From Angiostrongylus vasorum (Eukaryota > Nematoda > Chromadorea > Rhabditida > Metastrongylidae), in NCBI GenBank assembly GCA_018806985.1, contig JADANN010000366.1, positions 62,001-126,000 on the forward strand: a stretch of DNA of 64,000 nt, read 5' to 3'. The notes below the pieces were generated by a model. The model was not told the DNA's origin, made no database searches, and saw only the letters and a program-made list of their open reading frames with translations. A program made the translations under genes and the position numbers. Within the stretch, counting starts at the first letter, position 1; the number at the start of each line of letters is the position of its first letter. Shown piece after piece: positions 23,965-35,000 of the stretch.

Positions 23965-24810
23965 TTAACCTGCTGTAGTAGCAGCTAAATACCATTCTCG
24001 GTTCAGTGGGTTGTATTTGATGACGTTATCCAATTGGAGTAGATAAATTGCAGCAACGATGACCATTTTGAAGTGAAACGACTAGAAAATGTGCTTTAGA
24101 CCGCCCGAACCAATTATGAGGAGAAGTGATGTGCTATCAGTTGCCACAACCTCGTCATTGTCTCACATTGTACACTTTTTATCTGAGACAATGGTATAGT
24201 CTTCTAAAGTTCATATACATGATTACGCCAATATGAATCACCTCCGTCAGTTGATATTTGTTCACGATTCACTTAAGGCACTTACGTGAAGTGACACTTT
24301 CGCGCACTTGTCCCCAGTCTCTATGGGCTGATTGCCTGATGAAGCTCCATTCCTCAAGGCATATTCCTTTCGTAAGGAACTGGTTTGCTCTAGTGGTTTA
24401 CCAAAAATTTGATGAAAGTCAGCTGTCCATTGGCTGGTTTCTCCAAATAGGCAGAATACAGCTATGATGTTCCGAATGTGTGAAATTAGCCAAGGTCTGA
24501 TGAATGCACTTGCTCTTTCATCGGTCTGTTATGATTCATAGTTTAGCATTTATTAGATGTTTACACTTGCATTAATCCTATTAAGGACAACTTTTTCAAA
24601 AATGGCTTTTCAATGAGCATTCTTTCGGAGTCTGGCAACCATTTACTCATAGCGTTATCTACTTGTCGGTAAAGTTATACGATTTCTTATTTGATTTGCA
24701 GTATCACTACACTCATTGGTTCTTATTTCCCAAAAAGAAACCAGTACAAGTAAAAAAATAGTAAAATAAACAACGCAGTGAAAAGCATAGATAGAATAGG
24801 AAAGGTGGAA
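23965..24810. other. Non-coding, nothing recognised
   Basis: AT-rich. Only 60-70 codon frames on both strands, with no repeat copy or protein signature visible. Confidence 0.4.
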
Positions 24811-24814
24811 AAAA

Positions 24815-24960
24815 TTAGCTGAGAGACAGGTGAAACGAACGACCCGCATGGTGTGGTGGTGAACGCGTTAGCCGCCGGGGAAAGGGTAATAACGCGTTCG
24901 TTCCCCACTGCAAACAGCTGCGGTCCGGAGTTTTACAAATATCTCAGCATCGTTGTGAAT
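24815..24960 (+). repeat. SINE-2a copy
   Basis: GCTGAGAGACAGGTGAAACG, CGCATGGTGTGGTGGTGAAC, ACGCGTTCGTTCCCCACTGC and TTTTACAAATATCTCAGCAT are all present. The upstream leader is missing. Confidence 0.8.
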
Positions 24961-25199
24961 GTAGTAAAAAAATAGCTGTTATCTCTTACATATTCACCTA
25001 ATCTCTCTCTGTTCATCCGCTTTGAACAAAAAAAGTTGCGTTTATAACTGTATATTGAATGACAGGTAGGATGGAGAAAGAAGGATCGTTTAACTAGACG
25101 CTGTAAACATCGGCAGTAAAGTTATATGTTTGTTTTACTGGCTCCACAAATGTTTGATTTTCTCTTTTTCTTAGGGCGTGTGAAATGCAGTGGTCTGCA

Positions 25200-25440
25200 G
25201 TGCACATAGGATCTTGCAGTAATTCCTAAGACCTACTTTCTATTAACCTCAGCATTGATAAATAGTTCGTTATTTTCTTGACTATCACAGACGTCATTGT
25301 TATCGTACACCATCCATTCGCAGCAGCTGACGTTTCGGCGGATTTCTTCAGATCCTGGAAAGGTCAAGTTAACTGCAATCTTGTCAGCCGAAGACCTCCA
25401 TAACTCCAACAAAAACACGACGATACCTAGTATTTAATCG
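25200..25440. repeat. Hammerhead-motif element, type B
   Basis: Shares its layout with 33,745-33,985: a leader GTAATTCCTAAGACCTACTT, about 100 bp of spacer, a motif block and then GTCAAGTTAACTGCAATCTT...CCTCCATAACTCCAACAAAA. On the minus strand the motif reads CTGAAGA - AATCCGCC - GAAACGTC. No coding capacity is seen. Confidence 0.55.
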
Positions 25441-25474
25441 TATTGGAGTTAGAACACGTAGAACGCATAGGATC

Positions 25475-25675
25475 CTTGATTCGATCCTACCCTATCTGTT
25501 AGCCAAGTCCTCATGTGTTCGGGATCTGCCATTTGGTACCAGAGAACAAAAACAGTGACTTGATACATCGGTAAGCCACCGCAAGGCATTCGTTGTATAG
25601 GCCACATATGAATTCACTCATTTCAACAACATGTGTAGTTGAATCCGTAACACATCCTGAAAGGATAAATATACT
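25475..25675 (+). repeat. SINE-1 copy, divergent
   Basis: Recognisable from ATTTGGTACCAGAGAACAAA, CTTGATACATCGGTAAGCCA, GTATAGGCCACATATGAATT and a worn 3' end. The head is nearly unrecognisable. Confidence 0.6.
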
Positions 25676-25950
25676 CCGTAAGCGTTATCTTGTCCGTCCT
25701 TTACTTTTCTATTTGACTATCTCTTACTTTTCTCACTATACAAGTCATTGGTCTATTTTTTTGCTCTTCTTTCGTCTCACGAATATTCTGTCGTCATTCT
25801 TTGTCCATTACGTAATCCTACTTGACTGGCTTTAGTGATCGAAAACAACTCATTCCACTCATACTTGACAGGGTTGTGGATTTGAGGTGCGGGAACGTTT
25901 TCCCACTGAGTATTTTTGCGTGAGCGGCTAGCTGTTGTGCTTTCGGTCAG

Positions 25951-25966
25951 ATGTGTGTTCTTGCAG
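25951..25966 (+). promoter_or_regulatory. Splice (possibly SL trans-splice) acceptor before the grdn-1 start
   Basis: ATGTGTGTTCTTGCAG precedes the first coding exon and the start ATG lies only 21 bases downstream. In nematodes this arrangement fits either an SL trans-splice site or an ordinary acceptor following a non-coding exon. The sequence alone cannot decide. A second AG (CGGTCAG) sits 16 bases upstream. Confidence 0.4.
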
Positions 25967-25987
25967 GCTGTCAATGGAGTAGCGGTA

Positions 25988-26041
25988 ATGTTGAACGAGC
26001 AGCAATTCTGGAATCATCCGCTGGGAACATGGCTCAAGTTC
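25988..26041 (+). CDS. grdn-1: grdn-1 exon 1 (start; HOOK helix 1)
   Basis: Reads [18 protein letters not shown], aligning with the conserved L..F...PL.TW.K.F start of Girdin HOOK domains. The exon body may begin at 25,967 after CTTGCAG, with 21 bases of leader. The donor GTTCTC was chosen because exon 2 needs phase 0. It is weak, and the frame also stays open for 11 more codons, so this boundary is the least certain of the gene. Confidence 0.65.
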
Positions 26042-29000
26042 GTTCTCTTCACTTCTTATTTAGGACTATTGTCGTGATGAGTTATGCCGACTGCATTCGT
26101 TCTGGTGGAACAGAATATTCTAGCTCGACTTCTGAGAAAGGCAGTTTATCAATAGGGTCTACTAATCCGTAGTCATCTATGATTTTTGAAGTGTGTGGAA
26201 AATTTGGACAACAAATTTAAACAGGTATTTAGTTAAGGATCACTTCTTGCTAGTGAATGTGCATGACTATGGATAGTCGTGTTCAACATCCTAGAGATTT
26301 CCAAAAAATAGCATTGGTATGTATGTATTTATCCTCAAAATAACTCATCGAATCAACCATCCCATCTGTAGGATTGGATATTCAGTCAAATCAAGTTTTC
26401 CAACGCTTACGAGTTGTTAAAAAAATTGGAGAAAAATGGTGGAGTCATTGTTTGTTTACAAAATAAACGAACTGGAAATATTTCTGGTATACATTCCTCT
26501 CCTTTTCATCCTCCTTTTGTATACTCTGTGGTTCCACTATCTTATCTTGAAATCAAAAGGGCGCATATGGCGCAGTGGTCGGAGCCGTCCTGCAACACAC
26601 GTGGGATCGATCTCTGCGCCCATGGCTCACCAAGCCTTCCATCCCTCCGGGGTCGGAACATTGTACCAGACTTGTCTGAGAGGATAGCAGCACTGGCTTG
26701 ATACATCGGTAGGTCTCCTCGAGTCATTGTAAAGGCCAGATATGCATTCAGTCGCCTCCAAAAAATGCTTAATGAAGTCGAATGCATGGCGCATTCTTCA
26801 CGGATTGATCAACGCCGAGAGCTTTTAGAGCTTTTACTTTCAAATTGTGTTTGGTTAAAGATGTAGAAAAGTAGAGTAAAAACTCTTTAGGTCAAAGTGA
26901 CGTTTGAAAAATATGGAAAAACTTTATTTCATTTGTTTTTACATGACCCATTGTCATATCTACTGTGTCCATCCCAGCACTTCTTGCATTCGATCCATTT
27001 TCCTCGCATTCATGGTCCACAATGGTCTTGGAACATTTCGCATTGTTGCTTCCGCTCCTGGTTGAGGATATCATCTTCTTTGAAGATGTCATAGAGTACT
27101 GGTCGAGTCACTTCTCTTTGAAATCTTGGAGATAACCGAGTTAAGACATTACCGTGTGGATTGGAGGAGAGCGTTGAGAAAGGTTTCGAACCAGCATCTT
27201 GCTTTTTGATGAATTGTATCATTAGCTGCTGCGGTACTGTCTTTAGGAAAAAAAAGAAACGGAGGACTTAGAAGAATTGCTTTGCAGTGATTTGGCACTT
27301 GGAAACGCGCCAGTAGTGGAGGAGAAGAGGTGGCGTTTGCCGTGTCGAACCAATCTGCCTTTACAGTATGGCGAGCTGTGCGACGGTGTGCTTCTCAGCG
27401 TGATTTTCCATCAAATGTAAGTCCGTATCTATTAATTTATTAGAAGCTTTGTGTTTCTTCACGATTTCAGCACTTCACTACTAACTGATAGTTCTCCTTA
27501 TCTTATGCGATACTGAATTAGCTGTCTTTCTACCAAAGTAAATCTGTAGATTTATGGTGGTCTTTCAAATAGTATGTATTACGCCTTCTACTATCATTTT
27601 CGTAGCAATTAAGAATTTTTATGTATGCGAGGTATTGCTTCCATCTTTGCAGCTCTTATTTGTGAAGTCCAGTTCTTGCGTTTTTTTGTAGTTGAGAGCT
27701 TTCTTATGTGAATTCCTCATGTCAGAAAAGTTGTAGTTCCTAGACGGAGTTCGCAGCAGTTTCTAGGATTGGATGATGCCGCCAGGACAGTAGTGATTCC
27801 ATAATCTACTTCATGTGGCCTTTCAAGGGTTTAGCGCATTGCTAGGGAAGGATCATATGTGTTGACTTATGACGTAGAAGAGAAAGTTTTTCCAACAGAA
27901 CGATCACTATTCATACTGAGTAGTTCAACATCTGCATCCAGAGACGATCAAGACTAAAACCTATCCCATGTCATGGTTCGACTGTCAATTTGTGATAGCG
28001 TTTTTGCTGAAATAAGTATAAGAAGCAGCGTACCAAATCTGTAGCGGTTTTCGCGTCCCTCGGGAAAGCACTGTCCACTGAGCTTCTCTGGAAGGGCGAA
28101 AGGGGATGAATGGGTGCTTTAAGAGCGTCCGCTCGAGTTTCTCGATCATTAATGAGATTACAGATGACAGGTGACATATGTCTGCGAGTGAAATCTATTC
28201 CGCCCTTATTAAACTGCAAGTGTTAGGGAGATAGATAGATATATGATCGGCTAATGTTCAACTATGAGCTGCACAGTTGTCCTTGTCGAACCATTTTTCG
28301 CACTGGCTATTGGAAAGTAAAAACGGCTTTCGAAAGTTGTTATGAATGCACATGCTTTGCTTTCTATTGACATTCGGTTTCTTATGACACAGTTCTCTCC
28401 GTGGATGATATTCACGACGGTTGGAATTAGCATATTTATGAAGGACGCAGTGTCGAGCTGTCATGGCATTAGATTTCTGAAGTCTCCTTGCATCTTTGCT
28501 AGCCTTTGTCGGCCAACTCAAATTGAGGGTGTCAGGATTCACAATGTTTAACCTTTTACTTACCTTCCGTTATTTTTTTCCGGTATTATGTGAAGTACAA
28601 ACACAGTGGTGTGAGATATTTGCAAAACTTGGACCTCATGCCAGATTCGAACCCGCGACTATCCCCTTCCGGCGGCTCATGTGTTATCTACTCCACCACT
28701 GAGCCCCTAAGTTTGCCTTTCGCTCAGTCAGTTTTTTACCCTAACGGTGCCATCAGCAATCCTAGGATACTGCTTTGAAATAATGATTAATTGACACTTT
28801 CTTAGATTACTGAGTTATCACCAGGTTGTCATAAAACTTTTTCGGCACCTTCGCCTTTGCCTTCTTCAGAGCTGCTGAGTCGGTCGATGGTCGATGGTCC
28901 TTGGTCGTCATCCCTAACGAGCCGTTTAAAATGATCAATGTTTAAGAAAGGAAATGACGAATATTTCCTTTACTATAGGTGGACTTTCCATTATCTGTTT

Positions 29001-32000
29001 TGGAAAGGTCTTATTACTTGATACTTGGACGGCCCGTCTTCACTGGTTGTGCGGGCCTAGCATAATTTCCGTTTTTTCGGGGTTTTTCTGGTTTAGCCAT
29101 TGTGATTTCTTAGAGTGCCAAGGTCAGCCTGGCCAAAGTCTGCCCCCAGGTCTTCACCACCCCAGTTGTAGCCGGCCTTTATGGAACAGAGGGAGATTAG
29201 TCACCATGTGACTAGCTTCATACCAGAACGGTGTTGCATCCTGGTGCTGGTTTACTCTTAGCTGGGCTTCCTTATGGAAACGCCGGACTCGTTCTCAGCT
29301 TGAGAGACCCTGCTGGTGGGACGAATCTCCCGGCTATACATAGCAGTCCGACATCCTGGAATATTTCCCAGCTACGATGACGCGGTAAACGATTGTGAGG
29401 AAGGTCTTATCAAATTTGAGATTTTGTAATAAATGTTTTCTCAGTATGTTCTGCCTCAGAAGTAGTTGAACGGGAAAGAATGAAAAAAAATCTGAAAAGT
29501 TGAGCAACAGATGCCTCTTTTGTAAGTCTTCGTTCGAAATTCGTTCCCTCTTGGCAACAGCGTGGAAGCGGTAGATGGTTTGATTTTTGATTGATAAGGC
29601 AACAGGATCCATCATTTTACTGGATCGCGAAGGTCTTTTTTTATATCATTTTTGCTCCTTCGTTTAACGAAGTGTTCATATTTCATGTAATTGGAAACCA
29701 CAGAAAAAGTAAGCCGTTTTACCCATTTCTCCATGAAGCGCTGCATTTAGAGTTGTAACAGAATGTCTTCAATTTAAGTGTATTATCTGCTGAGGTCGCG
29801 TGTGGCGCAGTGGTTGGAGGTGCCACTGGAACACACACGTGGAATTGAACCCCTGCACCCGTGGCCCACCAAGCCTTCCATCCCTCCGGGGTCGGCAAAT
29901 TGGTACCAGACTTCTCTGGGAGGATAGCAGCACTGGCTCGATACATCGGTAGGGACGCCGCGAGTCCTTGTAAAGACCATATATGCATTCAATCAGCTCC
30001 AAACGATGCTTAATGAAGTCGAATGCATGGCACATCCCTCAGGAATCGATCAACGAGAGCTTTATCCTTTATCCTTTATTTGCCGTAGGCTTACCGCTTG
30101 GTTTCTTAGAGGTGTTCCTAGGTGTTGAACTCTAAGAAGAAATGGAGGTTCATCGTCAAGGTTAGCGGCATAACAAAGATTACGGATGACATGCGATGTT
30201 TATTGTGTTCCTTAGCCAGAACTGTTTTGATTCTCAGTGTTTCTCGTGATTCTCATAGTCTTCCGAAAGGTTTTTTCTTTCACCGCTTTGTGCACCCCAC
30301 TGAAAACTTTACGTAGTTGAACGTTACCTATCGCTACATTATGCTGTTCTTTGTTAGGGAGGGAAGTTATGCTAATTTATTTCCTATTTGTTGTCGTGCA
30401 TCGTATGGACGTAACCGGCTAGGTATTAGTGAATGGAATGAAGAGTTGAATTCAGTGTTTCTGCTGTTGAAGTGCCGCTGAAATACTGCGGAATCGAGGG
30501 TCGCTCTAGTTTTGTTTCGGCTAACTGATACTAGTGATGGTAATTGTGCATTCAGAGTGGCGATGATGAATAGTTCATAGCTCAGAAACAATCGGAGTAG
30601 TCCTTTGTAGCCGCTCACAGGATTACGGTAACTCTTGTGGTGGGCGTGTATACGTTTAGGATTGTGGTGATTGGCTTTTCCTCGTCGAGTTGCTCATTTT
30701 CCTTGATTTTGTCCAGTCATCCGTCGTCGTCCTCCCATTGACAATTCGCATCAGCTAATTGCCTATTATGGAGGTTCAAGGTTGGACTAATTTATTCGCA
30801 CGCCATGCCGCTTTCTGCTCATCTCCGTACAAAGCAAATCACTATGCTGTTACTTGATCACGCTTTTCTGGCATCACATTCAAATTTGTGTTTCTTCTTA
30901 ACAATTCAAGTCGATGGTGTTGAGAGGAGTCTCCTCTAATGGTGTTTGAAATGTTAATCGACAACTGCCTCACCACATCACTTTCCCACTAAGTTTTGAT
31001 AGAACGGCGCTGATCGATAGAACTATTTGAGAGACAGGCAAAGCGAAAGACCAGCATAGTGTGGTGGTGAACGCGTTAACCTCCGGAAAGGATAACAGAG
31101 CGTTCCCTTCCCCACCGCAGACACCTGCGGTGCGGAGTGTTGCAAATATCTCAGGACCATTGTTGTAAAAATTTCGATGGTCGATAAAAAAACGTTTCGC
31201 TACAATCCGTAGTTTGACTTCTTGAATTTGAATGTTTGAAAAACGGCTGCTGTTTGATGTATTCATTAAATGAATGACTCTTTGCAAGCGTTGTAACCCG
31301 GTTTGCATTCAGAAGCATTTAATAAATGGAATGAGTAATTCTACAAATCATTGACAGGATTTCTGTGATTTAACAGACGCTTCCAGTTTCTCGACCAGTT
31401 AGGGTTATGTATCTTCTTTTCAGTTATAGTCTTTTCCCAAAAAAAATTTAGGTGATATGAAATCATTTTGTTCAGAGATCCGTCGTCTGCGGACGTACTG
31501 TCTCCGAGAGAGGTACAACAAAGCGAGCACGACTTGCAAGCTAAGAAGCGCCTCTTTGGGGCTTTGATTGACGCAATTAGAAGACTGTATAAGGTATTTC
31601 TTACCCGCATGGTTCTCTCATTTGCTAACTTCTTTACTTCTACCAAACGTTAGTTGGTGTATATATAAGAATATTACATAAAAACATCGAAGTAGAAGGC
31701 GTTGAATAGACGTGACGCTATCTAGACTTTGTTTTCATTTCTGTTCTTGAGGTGGTAGTAGACAATCTCTAAATTATGCGAAATACAACCACAATGGTGC
31801 TGAGATATTTGCAAAACTCCGACCGCACGCGTCCGCGGCGTGGAACGAATGCGCTGTTACCCTTTCCGGGATCTAACGCGCTCACCATTACACCATGCGG
31901 GTCCTTCGTTTCGCCTGTCTCTCAACTAGTTTTCTATCAATCAGTGCCATCAGCAACCATCCGTCTACGGAATTGATCTGCGGAGTAGAAGGGAGCAAAT

Positions 32001-35000
32001 AAAAAAGTAAACATTGTAATCCCTAAATTATCATTCGTTCGCATTGGTCAGTAAGACACAGTGTTCCTGATATACTGACTTGAGGTTGTTCATACAATGG
32101 TTGTTTCACAATTGATATCGTTTCGACAGATTTTCACTTCCTTTAAAGTCGCTTTTGTGTGTACTTCTTGTGTGGGAAGTGGAACCACCCCTTGTGGTTC
32201 ATGTAACATCTTGAGTGTAAAAAAAACATTTTTCTGTCGTGGCGATAACAAATGTTTTACAACTTTTAAATATCTAGCTGATACATATTACATCGTCAAA
32301 GACACCACTTTTTTTGACCGGAAGTTGCTGTTCCTGAACATCTGTTTGCTTGAAAACTGACTCTATACGTGCATAATATAGGGAAGAGCAAAAAATCTGA
32401 GCAGGCAGGGATCATTCTAGGTAGCAGTCCCTGCTCAATCTCTGGACCAAAAAATTTCCTAGCCTCTGAACACAGGAATGAGCGAAGCATTTCTGTTTTC
32501 TGTTCAAGAATCGGCTTTATTCAGCGATACAACGGGCCTCGTGCATTTAATCTGAATGCATACAGTGCGGAGACAATGGGAGCTTCGAAGTTAAAACCAC
32601 TATATTTCGGCCCATAGTGAATTTCGCTAACCGAATTTAAAGTTTAAAAATCTACGGGTTTCTTTCAACAAGGTGCAAGTTATTCTACTCTACAAGGACA
32701 GAATTCTGATCCTCCAAGCCGCACAGGGTTTTTTTTCCACATTATTCGCTTCAAAGCTCGTGTTTCGAACACTGAGGGAATTGAACGGGCGGGATCTCGC
32801 CCAACAGAACGCGATGGTGTTCCCCAATGTATCGTCGATGTTTTCAGCGCTGCCACGCTTCAACTGGAATTTTTTAAAGAAAAAAAAACTAATTGCTTGA
32901 GTTTTCTAGGTTTTGATCCTAAATTATCTAAAAATGAAAGGATAAATTATAAAAGTCGTACATACCATCAAGGTAATAGAAAAGGATTTTGCTATCGGTC
33001 TGTTAGCCATTTAGTTTCTATATCTGTAAAGTACTCTAAATTACCAGTACTTTTTAAGAAACCAATGTATTCCCTTATGTGTTGAAGTTCTTCACTCAAC
33101 AAGTCTGACCTGACCTTGAATCATCAACAAGGGTACCGAGTGTCGTTTCTGCTTTCCCTTACGGGTTGGGCCATACCGTCTTGGTATTCATTTTTTATGT
33201 CCATTGTCCCGTGAAGTCACCTTCTTTCCATCAGAGCTGAGCTGCACAGGATTGCGGCACTTTTCGTGGTGCCGCGAAGAAGACGAGGAACCAGTTGACG
33301 CACGAAAATAGTCGCATTCGAATGCAAATTCTACAAGAAACTTCGAAAGAACAACGACGAACACCTTAAAATGAAACGACCATCGCTTTGTGTGCAAAAC
33401 CAGGACATCTGCCTTTGTTGTTCAACAAACTGCCGAGTGTTTTCGTTCAAAAAACACTAGGGGATTTCTTCTATGCACTGGAAATTCAACAAATATCCAT
33501 AGTTGAACCATTCCACGACGTCCTTCCTTGTACATGCTATTGTCGTTTCAGTCACAAGGCGTTTCGCTATACTGGCATTCTTGGTGAGGTTGCCAGCGAA
33601 CAGCTTAAAGCCGAGAAAGTTATTTTTATTCGGTTTTGGAATTTGTAAACGACAGCAGATCTCATCGTCCAGGCAAAATTTGAAGTTGCTTCTAAAGTTG
33701 GATTTAGATCAAATGACAGCGATCGTATACTGAAAGCTGACCGTATTGTGCCGTAATTCCCAAGACCGACTTTCTGTTGGTCCCGGTAATGGTCAGTAAT
33801 TTCTGTTTCCTTCGCAAGCAGATACGAGTTTTTTGCTTTATTATTTATTCACAGTAAAACTGACGTTCCGGCAGATTTCGCCTTCCTTAGAGCCTCGATA
33901 AGTCAAATTGACTGCAATCTGCCCAACTAAGCACCTCCATAACCAAAACAGGGAAAAAACGAGAAACCGGTATTTCAACTGCATTAAAAAACAAAACAGC
34001 TTCTTCGCACACTCACCGCTTCCTGTGTGTCTTCCACAGAGTATTTCATGTGAGACGAACTGCACAGAGTTGACATGGATGGGTCGCATTAGCAGATTAA
34101 AATATCAGTCTTAAATACTGTGTGAGACCACCGGTGATAAAGAAGCATTCCTTCTTGCGTTCATTTCTGGATTATCGGAGTTGATCCAGAATTCTTCGAG
34201 AGTTTTGCGTGCTGAAGTTTTCGATTCCTGTGCGAGCATGTGAGCATGGTTGCTTCTGCCTCTAAACCTTCTATATTGTGTATTTTCGAAATGGTATGTT
34301 CGAAGTATTCTTCAAAATAAAAAGACCTCTCTATGAGAAAGTTTTAGGGGCGCGTGGGGCGCAGTGGTTGGAGGCATCACTGCGACACACGTGGAATCGA
34401 TCCCCGCGCCCATGGCCCACCAAGCCTTCCATCCCTCCGGGGTGGCCAAATTGGTACCAGACTTGTCTGGGAGGATAGTAGCACTGGCTCGATACATCGG
34501 CAGGCCACTGCGAGTCATTGCACAGGTCAGATATGCATTCAATCACCTCCAAACGATGCTTGATCAAGTCGAATGCATGGCGCTTCCCTCAGAGATTGAT
34601 CAACTGCGATAGCTTTATCTTTTTATCCTTTATCTATGAATTAGTCAGAAGAAATGCTTAGAATTTTCCTTATGAAGTGGTATTTCTTTTTACAGGATAG
34701 GGCAATAAAACAAGAACGCTAATTGAAAGCTCATGAGAACACAAAAGGCGATTTATCTTCCATGAAATACGCTCTGGCGCCAGTAAATTCACGATTTTTA
34801 ATAAATGTAGAGTTTTGTTCCCAGAACCTTTCATTTTATGTGTGATGGTTGCTAAGGTTGCTTCAGTATGGCACAAAAAATTGTGCGGCTTTTTTCACCG
34901 GGCAAGATGGAGCTTGTTGGGATACGGAGACTATCTGTCATTTTGTATAGAATAATGTGTTGAGCAATATGTTGACCAAATGGTAAGGATTGCTTTGTGT

